64,000 nt of DNA from Pantoea sp. Ap-967 (lineage in GTDB: Bacteria > Pseudomonadota > Gammaproteobacteria > Pseudomonadales > Pseudomonadaceae). Positions 38,524 to 48,112 of the stretch are shown piece after piece; position 1 is the first letter of the stretch, and the number at the start of each line of letters is the position of its first letter. Location: assembly GCF_011752565.1 (NCBI RefSeq), contig NZ_VWXK01000004.1, positions 62,001 to 126,000 of the forward strand, given 5' to 3'. The notes under the pieces are model-generated. The model was not told the origin of the DNA. It worked only from the letters and a program-made list of their open reading frames with translations, and searched no databases. The translations under genes and the position numbers were made by a program.

Positions 38524-41241
38524 TCAAGCCAGCAAACCCAGCGACTTGGCCCGCGCCACGGCCTGGGTGCGCCGCTCCACGCCCAGCTTGCTGTTGATGT
38601 GGCTGGCGTGGGTCTTGACGGTGTGCAGGGAAATGAACAGGCGCTCGCTGATCTGTTGGTTGGAACACCCCTGGGCGATCAGTTCGAGCACCGACAGCTC
38701 CCGTGCACTCAACGCCTCACCCGAGCCACTGCTTGGCACTGCCGGTTCCGGCAACCGCGCCAGCAACTCAACCTGCACCGCGCAGGCCGGGTGCGCCAGC
38801 AATTGCTCGCGCAGCCACACCGGATGCCGCTCGATCAGCCGCTGGAAAGGTTGCAGCACGCCGCCACGGGCCGCTTCCAACGCCTGGGGCAACAACCTGG
38901 CCGCCTGGGTTTCGTCGCCTTCTGCCAGTGCCTGGGCAAGCCATTGGCACAGCGCGTTCAAGGTCAGCATCATGCCGCCGCTGGCCTGGCCTTGCTCGAC
39001 CAACCCGCGCAAACGCGCCACGGCCTGTTCGCCACGCCCCTGCACCTGCTCCAGCAGGGCCTGCTGCAGGGCAATGTGCAGGGGAAGCAGTGGGTGAAAC
39101 TCAGGCGCCGCAGCGGGCTGCTCGCCGCCATAGGTTTGCCCCAGGCGCAACAGCCACGACTCGGCAAGGTCGGTACGGCCCTGGGCCAGCCACAGCTCGC
39201 ACTTCACCAGGGTAATCATGGCCAGGTAGAAGATCGCAGGCACATCCCAGATATGCATCAGGCGCTCGGCCTCGGCCAGCTCGGCGAAGGCTTCGGCGTA
39301 GTGGCCTTCGCGGCCATCGAGCGAGGCAATTACGCAATGGCCGATCAGCACGCTGATGTCGCGGCAGGCACGCGCCTCACCGAGCCCCGCGCGCAGGCGA
39401 GCGCGCCCATGTGCCGGCTGCATGCGCGCCACCAGCAGGTAACCCTCATACAAGGTCAGCCGCGCCCGCACCGCATAAAGCCGCTGCCCGGAAAGCCCCT
39501 GCAGGCGTTGCAGGCCCTGGCGCACTTCCTCCAGGGCCCGCAGCACTTCGCCTCGGGCGTGCAGTACCCGGGCCCGGTCGTAATGGGCCAAGGCCTCGAA
39601 CAATGGGTTGCCGACCCGCTGGGCCAGCTCCAGTGCTTCGCGGTTCCAGCCACGGGCGCGCCAGAAATCGGCATCGGCAATGGCCAGGTTGGACAAGGTC
39701 GACAGGCATACCAGGCGCTGGCCATAGCGCTTGCCCGGCAGGCTCTGCAGCGCCTCGGTGCAATAGGCCAGGGTTCGCTCGCGGTCGCCCCGGCCACGGG
39801 CGATCACCCCGCTCAGGGCCAGCCATTGGGCGAGCATGGACTTTTGTGCCGTGGCCGACGGCGCCGGCAGAAAGCGGCTGAGGTAGCTGGCCAGCTCCTC
39901 GGCGGCGTCCAGCTGGCAGGCCAGGCCCAGCGCCCAGCTGTACAGCACGATCAGCCGTGGCGTGCTGATCAGCAGGCTGTCGGGCAGGTCCATTTTCCAA
40001 CGCAGCAGCATGCCGACGTTCTGTTCGGCCAGCAGTTGCTCTTCCGACAGGCTCTGCACCAGGTCGGCAGCCACATCCAGGTGGCCGGCGCGCAGGGCCT
40101 GTTCGACCGCCTCATCCAGCAGGCCTTGCGCCTGGAACCAGCGGCAGGCACGCAGGTGCAGGCGCGCCGGCGGCTCGCTGGCCTGGCGGCTGCGCAACAG
40201 GTCGGAAAACAAGTGGTGATAGCGGTACCACAGGCCGTGTTCGTCCAGCGGAACCAGGAACACCTGGTGCGCCTGCAGGAAGCTCAGGATCGCGGCGCTG
40301 TCGTGCCGCTCGCGCAGGGCATCGCACAGCGCCGCGCAAAAGCGCTCCTGGCAGGCGGTGTCGTAAAGGAAGGCCTGCACGTCAGCCGGCAGGATGTCGA
40401 TGACTTCTTCAAGCAGGTAATCGCGGATCAGCCCCTCGCCACCGTGCAGCGCCTGGGGCAAGGCGTGTTGATCGCCGCACTCGCTGGCCGCCAGTTGCCA
40501 AAACCGCAGGCCTGCCACCCAGCCATCGCTGCGCTGGATGAGGTTGTCCAGGGCCTGGCCACGCAGCCCGGTGGGCTGGCGGCCGATCACCGCCAGCGAC
40601 TCCTCTGCGGTCAGGCGCAGGTCTTGCTCGCCGAGTTCGACGAGCTGGCGCTGCAGGCGCAGGCGCGCCAAGTGCCAGTCCGGGCGCTGGCGGCTGGTGA
40701 CCAGCAGCACCAGCCCAGGCGGCAGATGATTGAGGAAGAACTGCAGGCAACGGTCGAGCACCGCGCCCTGGGCCAGGTGGTAGTCGTCCAGCACCAGCAG
40801 CAAGGGCGAGTCGGTGTGCAGGTACAGCGCCAGCTCGTCGAGCAAGCCATCGAGCCATTCTTCGAAGGCAAAGGGCTGGTGGCGCTGGCGCATCTTCAGC
40901 AGGCCCATGGCCTGGCCGCCCAGGGCGGGGCAGTATTGTTGCAGGCCTTCGAGCAGGCGTTCGAGGAAACGGCCGGGGTCGGCATCGCGCTGGCTGAGGC
41001 CCAGCCACAGGCTGCGCCAGTGCTCGGGCAACGCCTCGCAAAACTCCATGGCGAGCGAACTTTTGCCAAAGCCTGCGGGGGCATTGACCAGCAGCAGGCG
41101 CCCGCCAAGGCCGGCCTGCAAGCGTTGGCACAAACGTGCACGCGGCACGTGGCCGTCCGGCAGTGGCGGCCGGAAGAAACGCCCGTCCAGCAGGCCCAGG
41201 GCCTGACTGGCGAATCCATGCGTACGGGACAGATCAGTCAT
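38524..41241 (-). CDS. MalT-like LuxR-family transcriptional regulator
   Basis: Large ATP-dependent regulator of 905 residues (LAL/MalT type). The Walker A motif is APAGFGKSSLAMEF at residues 54-61; Walker B is LLLVLDDYHLAQG. A TPR-like helical middle follows, and the C-terminal LuxR helix-turn-helix is LSARELSVLELIAQGCSNQQ with SLHTVKTHASHINSKLGVER. The start MTDLSRTHGFASQALGL is chosen by resemblance to related proteins; an ATG at 41274 is an alternative. It lies upstream (same strand direction) of nothing else but flanks the DUF1329-DUF1302 genes, which it is likely to control, as such regulators usually act on neighbours. Confidence 0.88.
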   Translation of the reverse strand: MTDLSRTHGFASQALGLLDGRFFRPPLPDGHVPRARLCQRLQAGLGGRLLLVNAPAGFGKSSLAMEFCEALPEHWRSLWLGLSQRDADPGRFLERLLEGLQQYCPALGGQAMGLLKMRQRHQPFAFEEWLDGLLDELALYLHTDSPLLLVLDDYHLAQGAVLDRCLQFFLNHLPPGLVLLVTSRQRPDWHLARLRLQRQLVELGEQDLRLTAEESLAVIGRQPTGLRGQALDNLIQRSDGWVAGLRFWQLAASECGDQHALPQALHGGEGLIRDYLLEEVIDILPADVQAFLYDTACQERFCAALCDALRERHDSAAILSFLQAHQVFLVPLDEHGLWYRYHHLFSDLLRSRQASEPPARLHLRACRWFQAQGLLDEAVEQALRAGHLDVAADLVQSLSEEQLLAEQNVGMLLRWKMDLPDSLLISTPRLIVLYSWALGLACQLDAAEELASYLSRFLPAPSATAQKSMLAQWLALSGVIARGRGDRERTLAYCTEALQSLPGKRYGQRLVCLSTLSNLAIADADFWRARGWNREALELAQRVGNPLFEALAHYDRARVLHARGEVLRALEEVRQGLQRLQGLSGQRLYAVRARLTLYEGYLLVARMQPAHGRARLRAGLGEARACRDISVLIGHCVIASLDGREGHYAEAFAELAEAERLMHIWDVPAIFYLAMITLVKCELWLAQGRTDLAESWLLRLGQTYGGEQPAAAPEFHPLLPLHIALQQALLEQVQGRGEQAVARLRGLVEQGQASGGMMLTLNALCQWLAQALAEGDETQAARLLPQALEAARGGVLQPFQRLIERHPVWLREQLLAHPACAVQVELLARLPEPAVPSSGSGEALSARELSVLELIAQGCSNQQISERLFISLHTVKTHASHINSKLGVERRTQAVARAKSLGLLA

Positions 41242-41456
41242 GGCCGGCTCGTTCTGGTGGGAAGACTTCGGCATTACGGATGGTTGCGAGACTAGCGGGT
41301 AATGCCTCGCTTTTGAAGATGATGGGCGCCAATGCCTGGGAAAAGACTGCGACAAAACGCAACATGGCGAATGGATAGGGGCTGGCGCGGGGGTTTGGCG
41401 GGGTATTCACCGGCTTTATACGCAGCGCCGCCCCCTATGGAATAAACAGAGAACCC

Positions 41457-41544
41457 TGTAGGAGCGGACTTGCCCAGCGAAGCAGGCGACGCGGTGCATG
41501 GCACCGGCTTCGCCGGTGTTCGCGGGGCAAGCCCGCTCCTACAG
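41457..41544. repeat. REP pair, GCGGGGCAAGC type
   Basis: Opposed copies; the left copy reads GAGCGGACTTGCCCAGCGAA and so carries two substitutions from the usual core, the right copy is canonical. The spacer has the same GCACCGGC/GCCGGTG inner repeat as the doublets at 5.8 and 34.4 kb. Confidence 0.85.
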
Positions 41545-41570
41545 CGCACGTCACGATCCCCTCCAACAGA

Positions 41571-41595
41571 AACGCCCCGGGCAAGCCGGGGCGTT
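41571..41595 (-). terminator. Hairpin after the DUF1329 gene
   Basis: AACGCCCCGG-GCAAG-CCGGGGCGTT, a perfect 10-bp stem. In the leftward direction it is followed by GTTTCTGTTG, a weak T-rich tail, so it is a likely terminator of the DUF1329 gene. Confidence 0.75.
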
Positions 41596-41627
41596 CTGGG
41601 GATCACACGGAGTCAGGTTGTTTCAGC

Positions 41628-42992
41628 TCAACGCACCCCCGACTGGCGCAGGGCGGCGGGCTGGAAGTCGGCCTTGCTGGCACTGAAGCCAAAATCGTAA
41701 GCCCGCTTCTCCTCGTTCTTCATGCCCAGGGCCAGGTAACGCCCCGACTGCAGGTCGTAGATGGCTTCCAGGGTGTACCACGGCACCTGCACGTTGTAGT
41801 ACGGCTGGGCATGGGCCTCGGACACGCGCCACAGCTGGCCACGGCCGTCGTATTGGTCGATCACCGCAGCTTGCCAGGTGTCTTCGTCGATGTAGAAGTC
41901 ACGCTTGGCATAGATGTGCCGCTGGCCCGGCTTCAGGGTCGCGACCACGTGCCACACGCGGCGCAGCTCGTAACGGGTCAGGTCCTGGTTGATGTGCCCG
42001 GCCTTGAGGATGTCGGCGTACTTGAGCTTCGGGTCATCCAGCTTGAAGGCGTTGGAGGCGATGTACATCTCCTTCTTGCCCTCGAGTTTCCAGTCGTAGC
42101 GGTCCGGTGCGCCGTTGTACATGTCCAGGTTGTCCGAGGTGCGCAGGCCGTCGGCCGCGGTACCCGGGCCGTCATACGAAACCTGTGGCGCCTGGCGCAC
42201 ACGGCGCTGGCCGGCGTTGTAGATCCATGCCTTGCGCGGTTCCTTCACCTGGTCGAGGGTTTCGTGTACCAGCAGCACGGTCCCTGCCAGGCGCGCTGGC
42301 GCGGTCACTTCCTGCTTGAAGTAGAACAGGATGTTGCCCGGGTTGTTCGGGTCGTAGTCCTTCATGCGGTCGCGGAACACGAACTGGTCCTGGAAGTACA
42401 CCAGGCTGTACGAGCCGTTCTGCTGTGGCGTGGCCTGGGTCACCAGGCGGGTCACGCTGCCGCCACGGTAGCGGGTGATGTGGTTCCAGATCACTTCCAG
42501 GCCGGTTTTCGGAATCGGGAACGGCACGGCGGTCTGGAAGTTGTTCAGGCCGTTGCCACCCTCGACCAGGGTGGTGGCGGTGGCGTTCTTCTTGATGGCG
42601 GCGAACACGTCGTCCGGCACGGTGGAGCCGCGGTGGGTCTTGAACACCGGGATCTTGAAGGTATCGGGGTAACGCTTGAGCATCGCCAGCTGGCCGGGCG
42701 AGAGCTTGTCCTTGTACTGCTCGGCATTCTGCGCGGTGATGGTGAACAGCGGCTTGTCACTGCCATAGGGGTCGGAGAGGAACCCCTTGGCATCGGCGCT
42801 ACCGGCGGTTTTGGACAGCGGTTCCCACGCGCCGATGGAGCCATCGGCATTACCGGCCTTTTCTGCGCCCATCGGCGTCAGCGTAGTGCCCAGTTTGGCG
42901 GCCTCGTCGGCGGAAACCGCAGCCATGACGCTGGTCGCCAGCAGGGACAGGCCCAGCACACCGGCTTGCAGCAGACTTCTGGTCTTGTTCAT
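41628..42992 (-). CDS. DUF1329 exported protein
   Basis: Exported protein of 454 residues. A signal peptide is visible (LLQAGVLGLSLLATSVMAAV). The body has the DUF1329 hallmarks NHITRYRGGSVTR, LPAR-like APARLAGTVLLVHET, AGQRRVRQAPQVSYDGPG and DRYDWKLEGKKEMYIASNAF. The fold is thought to be LolB/outer-membrane lipoprotein sorting-like, suggesting binding of a lipid or hydrophobic ligand in the periplasm. It lies 25 bp after the DUF1302 gene in the same orientation; the DUF1302-DUF1329 pair is a widely conserved module, often beside MMPL-type exporters, which are absent here. The substrate is not known. Confidence 0.9.
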   Translation of the reverse strand: MNKTRSLLQAGVLGLSLLATSVMAAVSADEAAKLGTTLTPMGAEKAGNADGSIGAWEPLSKTAGSADAKGFLSDPYGSDKPLFTITAQNAEQYKDKLSPGQLAMLKRYPDTFKIPVFKTHRGSTVPDDVFAAIKKNATATTLVEGGNGLNNFQTAVPFPIPKTGLEVIWNHITRYRGGSVTRLVTQATPQQNGSYSLVYFQDQFVFRDRMKDYDPNNPGNILFYFKQEVTAPARLAGTVLLVHETLDQVKEPRKAWIYNAGQRRVRQAPQVSYDGPGTAADGLRTSDNLDMYNGAPDRYDWKLEGKKEMYIASNAFKLDDPKLKYADILKAGHINQDLTRYELRRVWHVVATLKPGQRHIYAKRDFYIDEDTWQAAVIDQYDGRGQLWRVSEAHAQPYYNVQVPWYTLEAIYDLQSGRYLALGMKNEEKRAYDFGFSASKADFQPAALRQSGVR

Positions 42993-43017
42993 GTCGTGTC
43001 GTCCTGGATCTGAATAC

Positions 43018-44904
43018 TTAGAAGTTCACGCCGAAGCTGAGGGCGACGAAGTCGCGGTCATCCACGGTGCTGTACTTGCCGTCGAAGAAGTTGGTGTACG
43101 ACAGGCTGGCGGTGTAGGTGTTCTGGTACTCGGCATCCACGCCCAGGCTGATCGCCTTGCGCCCTTCCTCGAAGTTGCCGCCAGGGCCTGGCGAGTAGCC
43201 GGAGACGTCGTGGGACCAGGCCACGTTGGGCTTGAGGTTGACCCCGGCGAAGACGTCGTTGTAGTCCCAGATCACCCGGGCGCGGTAGCCCCAGGACGTG
43301 CTGGTGGTGTAGCCGTCGTTCTCGCACTTGCGGTTGAGGTTGGTGGTCGAGGCACCGGCACCGGCGCCGGCAATGGTGCTGGCGTTGAGCGCCTGGCAGG
43401 TATTGGCGCCGCCGGTGGTCGGCAGCGGGCCAGGGCCGAACACCGGGTCACGGCCATAGCGCACGTCGTGGGCGCTTTCCAGGCCACCAACGTGGGTAAT
43501 GCCCAGCTCACCGACCACGGTCATGCGGCTGGCGCCCATCACCTGGTCGAAGAAGTGCGTCAGGGTGGTCTGGAACTGGGTGATTTCCTTGCGGCGGTAG
43601 CCGTGCAGGTCTTCACCCGGGGTGCCGCTGAGCAACGAGGCGTTGGCCAGCGCGCCACCCAGCGGGCGCACGCCAGCGAACAGGATGTCGGTGGTGTTGA
43701 GCTGCACCGGGGCGTTCGGGCGGTAGCTGATTTCACCACTCCACGCGGTGCCGGTAGGCAGCGTGGTGGAGAAGCTCAGGCCATACAGGCGGATGTCTTC
43801 GGGGTATTCGACGAAGTACTTGGAGTTGCCCGCCACGATCAGCGGCGCCAGTGTGCGCAACTGCGCCGGCAGCGCGGCGATGCCCTGGAACACCGCTGGC
43901 GAGGCACCGGTGGCGCTGAAGATCGGCGCACGGCTGTGGTAGTTCATGAAGTAGGCACCGAATTCGGTGTCCAGCGGCTCGAACATGTAGCGCAAGGCCA
44001 CGCCGAACTGGCCGCTGTCGCGGGCATCACGGTCGGCGCCACGGCCCACCAGCACGCCCTCCTCGTTGATATTCACGCCGCGGGTGGCGAGGAACTGCTG
44101 GGCCGCTGCCGGCACCGTGCGGCTGCTGTTGAGCACGCGCAGGTTGTCGGTGCAGCCATCGGCGATGATGTCCGGCTGGGAGAAGAAGGTGCCGCAGTTG
44201 TCGACGACGGTCTGGTCCCACTCCAGCTGGTAGAAGGCCTCGGCCGACAGGTTGTCGGTCAGGCTCTGGGAGATGTAGAACATGTTGACCGGAATCAGGC
44301 CTTCCTTGACTTCGGCCCCCGGGCGGCGGAACGCGGCCACGTCGATGGGGTTGATCGAGTTGATGCCCCCGCCGATGAAGGTGCTTTCACCCCAGCTCAC
44401 CACCTGCTTGCCGAAACGCACCGAACCCGGCTGATCGCCAATCGAGTAGTTGTGGTAGATGAAGGCATCGAGCAGTTCGGCGCCCGACGACTTGGCGCCT
44501 TCCTTGCGGTTGGAATCGCTGATGTCCTTGAACGGGCGGCTTTCGTCCTTGAGCTCGAAGTCGTACCAGTACTTGCCCCGCACGAACACACCGGTATCGC
44601 CGTACTTGAGCTCAAGGTCATGGATGCCCTTGAAAATCTTCGAGAAGGTTTCGCCCTTCTTGAAGTTCAAGTGGCCGTCGTCGGAGGTCTGCGACAGGCC
44701 CTTGCCGCCGTTGTTGACCCCGATCAGGTTCTTGTTCGGGTTGGCAGTCGACCAGCTGGCACCGACGGAAAGCGATGAATCGAACTGACCTTCGATTTCC
44801 CCGATGTTGAAGCTGACGGCAAAAGCAGGACTTGCGAGCGTGGAAGCAAGGCTGACAGCCAGGGGCAGCTTGGCCCGGCGCCAGAACAGGTTTGCAGATT
44901 TCAT
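43018..44904 (-). CDS. DUF1302 outer-membrane-type protein
   Basis: Exported protein of 628 residues, probably an outer-membrane beta-barrel. The start at 44904 has TGGAG upstream and yields a signal peptide (LPLAVSLASTLASPAFA). The mature protein opens VSFNIGEIEGQFDSSLSVGA, and contains QVVSWGESTFIGGGINSINP and FYQLEWDQTVVDNCGTFFSQ, family hallmarks. It ends with alternating strands and a terminal phenylalanine (VALSFGVNF), the usual signal for outer-membrane assembly. It is the first gene of the DUF1302-DUF1329 pair. A role in transport or modification of fatty esters or alcohols has been proposed for related proteins; I treat that as a hypothesis. Confidence 0.9.
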   Translation of the reverse strand: MKSANLFWRRAKLPLAVSLASTLASPAFAVSFNIGEIEGQFDSSLSVGASWSTANPNKNLIGVNNGGKGLSQTSDDGHLNFKKGETFSKIFKGIHDLELKYGDTGVFVRGKYWYDFELKDESRPFKDISDSNRKEGAKSSGAELLDAFIYHNYSIGDQPGSVRFGKQVVSWGESTFIGGGINSINPIDVAAFRRPGAEVKEGLIPVNMFYISQSLTDNLSAEAFYQLEWDQTVVDNCGTFFSQPDIIADGCTDNLRVLNSSRTVPAAAQQFLATRGVNINEEGVLVGRGADRDARDSGQFGVALRYMFEPLDTEFGAYFMNYHSRAPIFSATGASPAVFQGIAALPAQLRTLAPLIVAGNSKYFVEYPEDIRLYGLSFSTTLPTGTAWSGEISYRPNAPVQLNTTDILFAGVRPLGGALANASLLSGTPGEDLHGYRRKEITQFQTTLTHFFDQVMGASRMTVVGELGITHVGGLESAHDVRYGRDPVFGPGPLPTTGGANTCQALNASTIAGAGAGASTTNLNRKCENDGYTTSTSWGYRARVIWDYNDVFAGVNLKPNVAWSHDVSGYSPGPGGNFEEGRKAISLGVDAEYQNTYTASLSYTNFFDGKYSTVDDRDFVALSFGVNF

Positions 44905-45234
44905 CGACGCTACTCCATGTTCTTTTTTGTTATGGCAGTGAGTCCTTTCAAGAACGGCCCGAGCGACCGGTGTGCAGGCTTGCGCCCACGGCGACACGGC
45001 TTGCGCGTGCCGCCCTCCCCCATTCCTGAAAATCCCCTGGCCCGACTATAGCCAGCAGGCACAGGTGCTTGATCCCTCTAAAGTGTGATTTATGCACCGG
45101 CCGTCAAATCACCACCGACGTTTCCCTGGCGGCGCATTGGCCGTGCTGAAGCATGGCGTATTTTCGCCATTTGGCAAGGCGCCGCCCCCTCTAGCACGCG
45201 GGTCGCGTTCTGACGCGCACGACCCGCGGCCGGT
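44905..45234. other. Intergenic region between the DUF1302 gene and the acyl-CoA synthetase gene
   Basis: About 330 bases with no gene supported. It must contain the leftward promoter of the DUF1302 gene and the end of the acyl-CoA synthetase transcript. An 8-bp-arm hairpin GCGGGTCG...CGACCCGC lies at 45198-45227, with an inner GCGT/ACGC pair, and may act as terminator without a T-run. Confidence 0.5.
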
Positions 45235-46917
45235 TTACAGGGTGGAAAGGAACGCGCTGTTGCTGGCCTGCCACTGGACGATGTCCTGGCGGATGCGCTT
45301 CTTGTCGAGCTTGCCGACACTGGTCTTGGGAATTTCAGTAACAACGGCGATCTGGCTGGGGATTGCCCACTTGTTGATGTGCCCCTGCTCGACAAAGGGC
45401 TTGAGGTGATCCTTCAGCGCCTTGGCGTCGATGGCCTGGCCGTCGCGTAGCACCAGCAGGGCGAACGGGCGCTCGCCCCACTGCGGGTCGGCCACCCCCA
45501 CCACGGCCACTTCGCGCACGGCTGGGTGGCGGCTGACCAGGTCTTCGAGGTCGAGCGAGGAAATCCACTCGCCGCCGGTCTTGATCACGTCCTTGATGCG
45601 GTCGCGGATGTCGATGAACCCCATGCCGTCGAGGGTGGCGACGTCGCCGGTGTGCAACCAGCCACCCTGCCACAGCTCCGCGCTCTTCTGCGCTTCCTTG
45701 AAGTAGCCCATGGTCAGCCACGGCGCACGCAGCACCAGCTCGCCCTGGGTTTCGCCATCGGCCGGAAGGAACCTGCCCTCGGCATCGACAATCGCCGCTT
45801 CCACCAGGGGCACCGGCACCCCGGCCTTGATCCGGTAGCTGACCCGTTCGTCCTCGCTGCCAGCCTGCAGCTCGTCGTTCAGGTGCGCACAGGAAATCAG
45901 CGGGCACGTCTCGGACATGCCATAGGCGGCGGTCAGCTGGATGCCACGGGCCTGCGCGGCCTTGTACAACGAGCTGTTCAAGGCGCTGCCGCCGATGATG
46001 ATCTTCCAGCCGCCGAAGTCCTGGCCCTGGGCGTTGGGGCAGTTCAGCAACATCTGCAAGATGGTGGGCACGCAGTGGGAGAAGGTGACCTTCTCCTCGC
46101 GCCACAGCTTGACCAGCATGTCGGGCTCGTAGCGGCCTGGGTAGACCTGCTTCATGCCCATCATGGTGGCCGCGTAGGGAATGCCCCAGGCGTGCACGTG
46201 GAACATCGGCGTGATGGGCATGTACACATCGTCGCTGCCCAGCAGGCGCACGCTGTCGAGGCTGCCGAGCACCGAGGTTTCGGCCAGGGTGTGCAGCACC
46301 AGCTGGCGGTGGGTGAAGTACACACCCTTGGGGTTGCCCGTGGTGCCAGTGGTGTAGAAGGTGGTGGCCACCGAGTCTTCGTCGAAGTCGGGGAAGTCGT
46401 AGCGCGGGCTGGCGGCGGCCAGCAGTTGCTCGTACTCACCGACCAGGTTGGGCAGTTCGGCGGTCTTGGCCGGGCCGTCGGTCAGCAGCACGGTCTTGTC
46501 CACCGTGGTCAGCTGGTCGGCAATGCCCTGGTAGAGGCCGACGAAATCGCTGTTGACCAGCACGAAGCGGTCTTCGGCGTGGTTCATGGTGTAGAGAATC
46601 TGCTCGGGCGAAAGGCGCACGTTGATGGTGTGCACCACCGCGCCAATCATCGGAATGGCGAACATGCATTCGAGGTAGCGATGGCTGTCCCAGTCCATCA
46701 CCGCCACCGTGTCACCGGCCTTGACCCCAGCCTCGGTGAGCACGTTGGCCAGGCGCGCGATGCGTTCGTTGAGCTGTGGATAGGTCAGGCGCAGTTGGTC
46801 GCGGTAGACGATTTCGCGGGTTTTCTCGTAACGGCTGCCCGACATCAGCAGGCGCTTGATCAACAGCGGAAAGGTGTAGGCGCCCTCGGCGGGCTTGATC
46901 ACACGGGTCTGCAACAT
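45235..46917 (-). CDS. Fatty-acyl-CoA synthetase (AMP-forming), medium-chain type
   Basis: Adenylate-forming ligase of 560 residues. The start at 46917 has AAGGG upstream; the open frame extends further but without family similarity. Signature motifs: TTFYTTGTTGNPKGV (AMP-binding), GSALNSSLYKAA, AYGMSETCPLIS, WLHTGDVATLDGMGFIDIRD and DVIKTGGEWISSLDLED (hinge and adenylation), with the catalytic lysine in PKTSVGKLDKKRI. It fits the FadD3/AlkK-like medium-chain group, as AlkK and related enzymes have this length. It follows the DUF1302-DUF1329 genes in the same orientation and would activate a fatty acid made or released nearby. Confidence 0.92.
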   Translation of the reverse strand: MLQTRVIKPAEGAYTFPLLIKRLLMSGSRYEKTREIVYRDQLRLTYPQLNERIARLANVLTEAGVKAGDTVAVMDWDSHRYLECMFAIPMIGAVVHTINVRLSPEQILYTMNHAEDRFVLVNSDFVGLYQGIADQLTTVDKTVLLTDGPAKTAELPNLVGEYEQLLAAASPRYDFPDFDEDSVATTFYTTGTTGNPKGVYFTHRQLVLHTLAETSVLGSLDSVRLLGSDDVYMPITPMFHVHAWGIPYAATMMGMKQVYPGRYEPDMLVKLWREEKVTFSHCVPTILQMLLNCPNAQGQDFGGWKIIIGGSALNSSLYKAAQARGIQLTAAYGMSETCPLISCAHLNDELQAGSEDERVSYRIKAGVPVPLVEAAIVDAEGRFLPADGETQGELVLRAPWLTMGYFKEAQKSAELWQGGWLHTGDVATLDGMGFIDIRDRIKDVIKTGGEWISSLDLEDLVSRHPAVREVAVVGVADPQWGERPFALLVLRDGQAIDAKALKDHLKPFVEQGHINKWAIPSQIAVVTEIPKTSVGKLDKKRIRQDIVQWQASNSAFLSTL

Positions 46918-47082
46918 GGATATCCCTTCTATCTGCAAAGCGGGCCGGAAAAGAGTGAAACAACTGTAGTAGCTGAATGTGACGGTCAAATCAGCCGAAG
47001 GAATGATTTGGCGACGCAAGGTATGAGTGGCATTGTGCGGGTTGATGGACCAACCCCTGCCCTGCCACCGGAGCTTCCCCTG

Positions 47083-48048
47083 ATGCCCAGCTTGCGCCGC
47101 GCCGTGTTTCTCGACCACCCGTCCCTCGACCTTGGCGACCTCGACCTGTCGCCCTTGCAGCAGCAGTTCGATGAGCTCGAACTGTTCGCCACCACCCGCC
47201 CGGAGCAGGTAGCCGAGCGCCTGCAGGGCGCGGTGGCGGTGGTCAGCAACAAGGTCATGCTCGACGCCGAGGCGCTGGCGGCCAACCCGCAACTGAAGCT
47301 GATCCTGGTGGCCGCCACCGGCACCAACAACGTCGACCTCGCTGCAGCCCGCGCCCAGGGCATCACCGTGTGCAACTGCCAGGGCTATGGCACGCCGTCG
47401 GTGGCCCAGCACACCCTGGCCCTGCTGTTGGCCCTGGCCACGCGCTTGTGCGACTACAACCAGGCCGTGGCCGCTGGCCAATGGGCCAAGGCCAGCCAGT
47501 TCTGCCTGTTGGACTTCCCCATCGTCGAGCTGGAAGGCAAGACCCTCGGCCTGCTCGGCCATGGCGAGCTGGGCGGCGCCGTCGCCCGCCTGGCCGAGGC
47601 CTTCGGCATGCGCGTGCTGAGCGGGCAGATACCTGGCCGCCCGGCGCGCGACGACCGCCTGCCACTGGAAGAACTGCTGCCCCAGGTCGATGCCCTGACC
47701 CTGCACTGCCCGCTGAACGAGCACACCCGGCACATGATCGGCGCCCAGGAACTGGCGCTGATGAAAAAGGGCGCGCTGGTGGTCAACAGTGCCCGTGGCG
47801 GCCTGATCGACGAACAGGCCCTGGCCGATGCCCTGCGCAGCGGCCACCTGGGCGGCGCCGCCACCGACGTGCTCAGCGTCGAGCCGCCGGTCAACGGCAA
47901 CCCGCTGCTGGCCGGCGATATTCCACGCCTGATCATCACCCCGCACAGCGCCTGGGGCGCGGTGGAAGCACGCCAGCGCATCGTTGGCCAATTGGCCGAG
48001 AACGCCAAGGCCTACTTCGAAGGCGCCCCCCGTCGGGTAGTGAGTTGA
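47083..48048 (+). CDS. D-2-hydroxyacid dehydrogenase, hydroxypyruvate/glyoxylate reductase-like
   Basis: NAD(P)-dependent dehydrogenase of 321 residues. The ATG at 47083 has CCGGAG upstream; an ATG at 47023 is less likely. The catalytic domain begins [20 protein letters not shown]; the nucleotide-binding motif is [20 protein letters not shown]; the active-site residues are R in [15 protein letters not shown] in [14 protein letters not shown] and H in [10 protein letters not shown]. Members reduce hydroxypyruvate or glyoxylate; HprA-type enzymes of P. putida group show this length. It is divergent from the acyl-CoA synthetase gene. Confidence 0.9.
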   Translation: MPSLRRAVFLDHPSLDLGDLDLSPLQQQFDELELFATTRPEQVAERLQGAVAVVSNKVMLDAEALAANPQLKLILVAATGTNNVDLAAARAQGITVCNCQGYGTPSVAQHTLALLLALATRLCDYNQAVAAGQWAKASQFCLLDFPIVELEGKTLGLLGHGELGGAVARLAEAFGMRVLSGQIPGRPARDDRLPLEELLPQVDALTLHCPLNEHTRHMIGAQELALMKKGALVVNSARGGLIDEQALADALRSGHLGGAATDVLSVEPPVNGNPLLAGDIPRLIITPHSAWGAVEARQRIVGQLAENAKAYFEGAPRRVVS

Positions 48049-48112
48049 GCGTCAGCTGAGCCCCAGGCCCGGCTCTGCTACACTGCGCGACTTTTTTCAG
48101 GAGGCGTCGTCC

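Larger units (their letters stand above)
41242..41627. other. Intergenic region between the LuxR regulator and the DUF1329 gene
   Basis: About 386 bases. It holds a REP doublet (41457-41544), a hairpin (41571-41595) and presumably the promoter of the regulator gene at its left-reading start. No gene is supported. Confidence 0.6.

Noticed and set aside
45198..45227. Operator for the acyl-CoA synthetase
   Set aside because: It lies after the gene's 3' end, so it is more likely a terminator-type hairpin.
46918..47991. N-terminal extension of the acyl-CoA synthetase on the minus strand
   Set aside because: This part lies antisense to the dehydrogenase gene, has no family similarity, and a good start with a ribosome site is at 46917.
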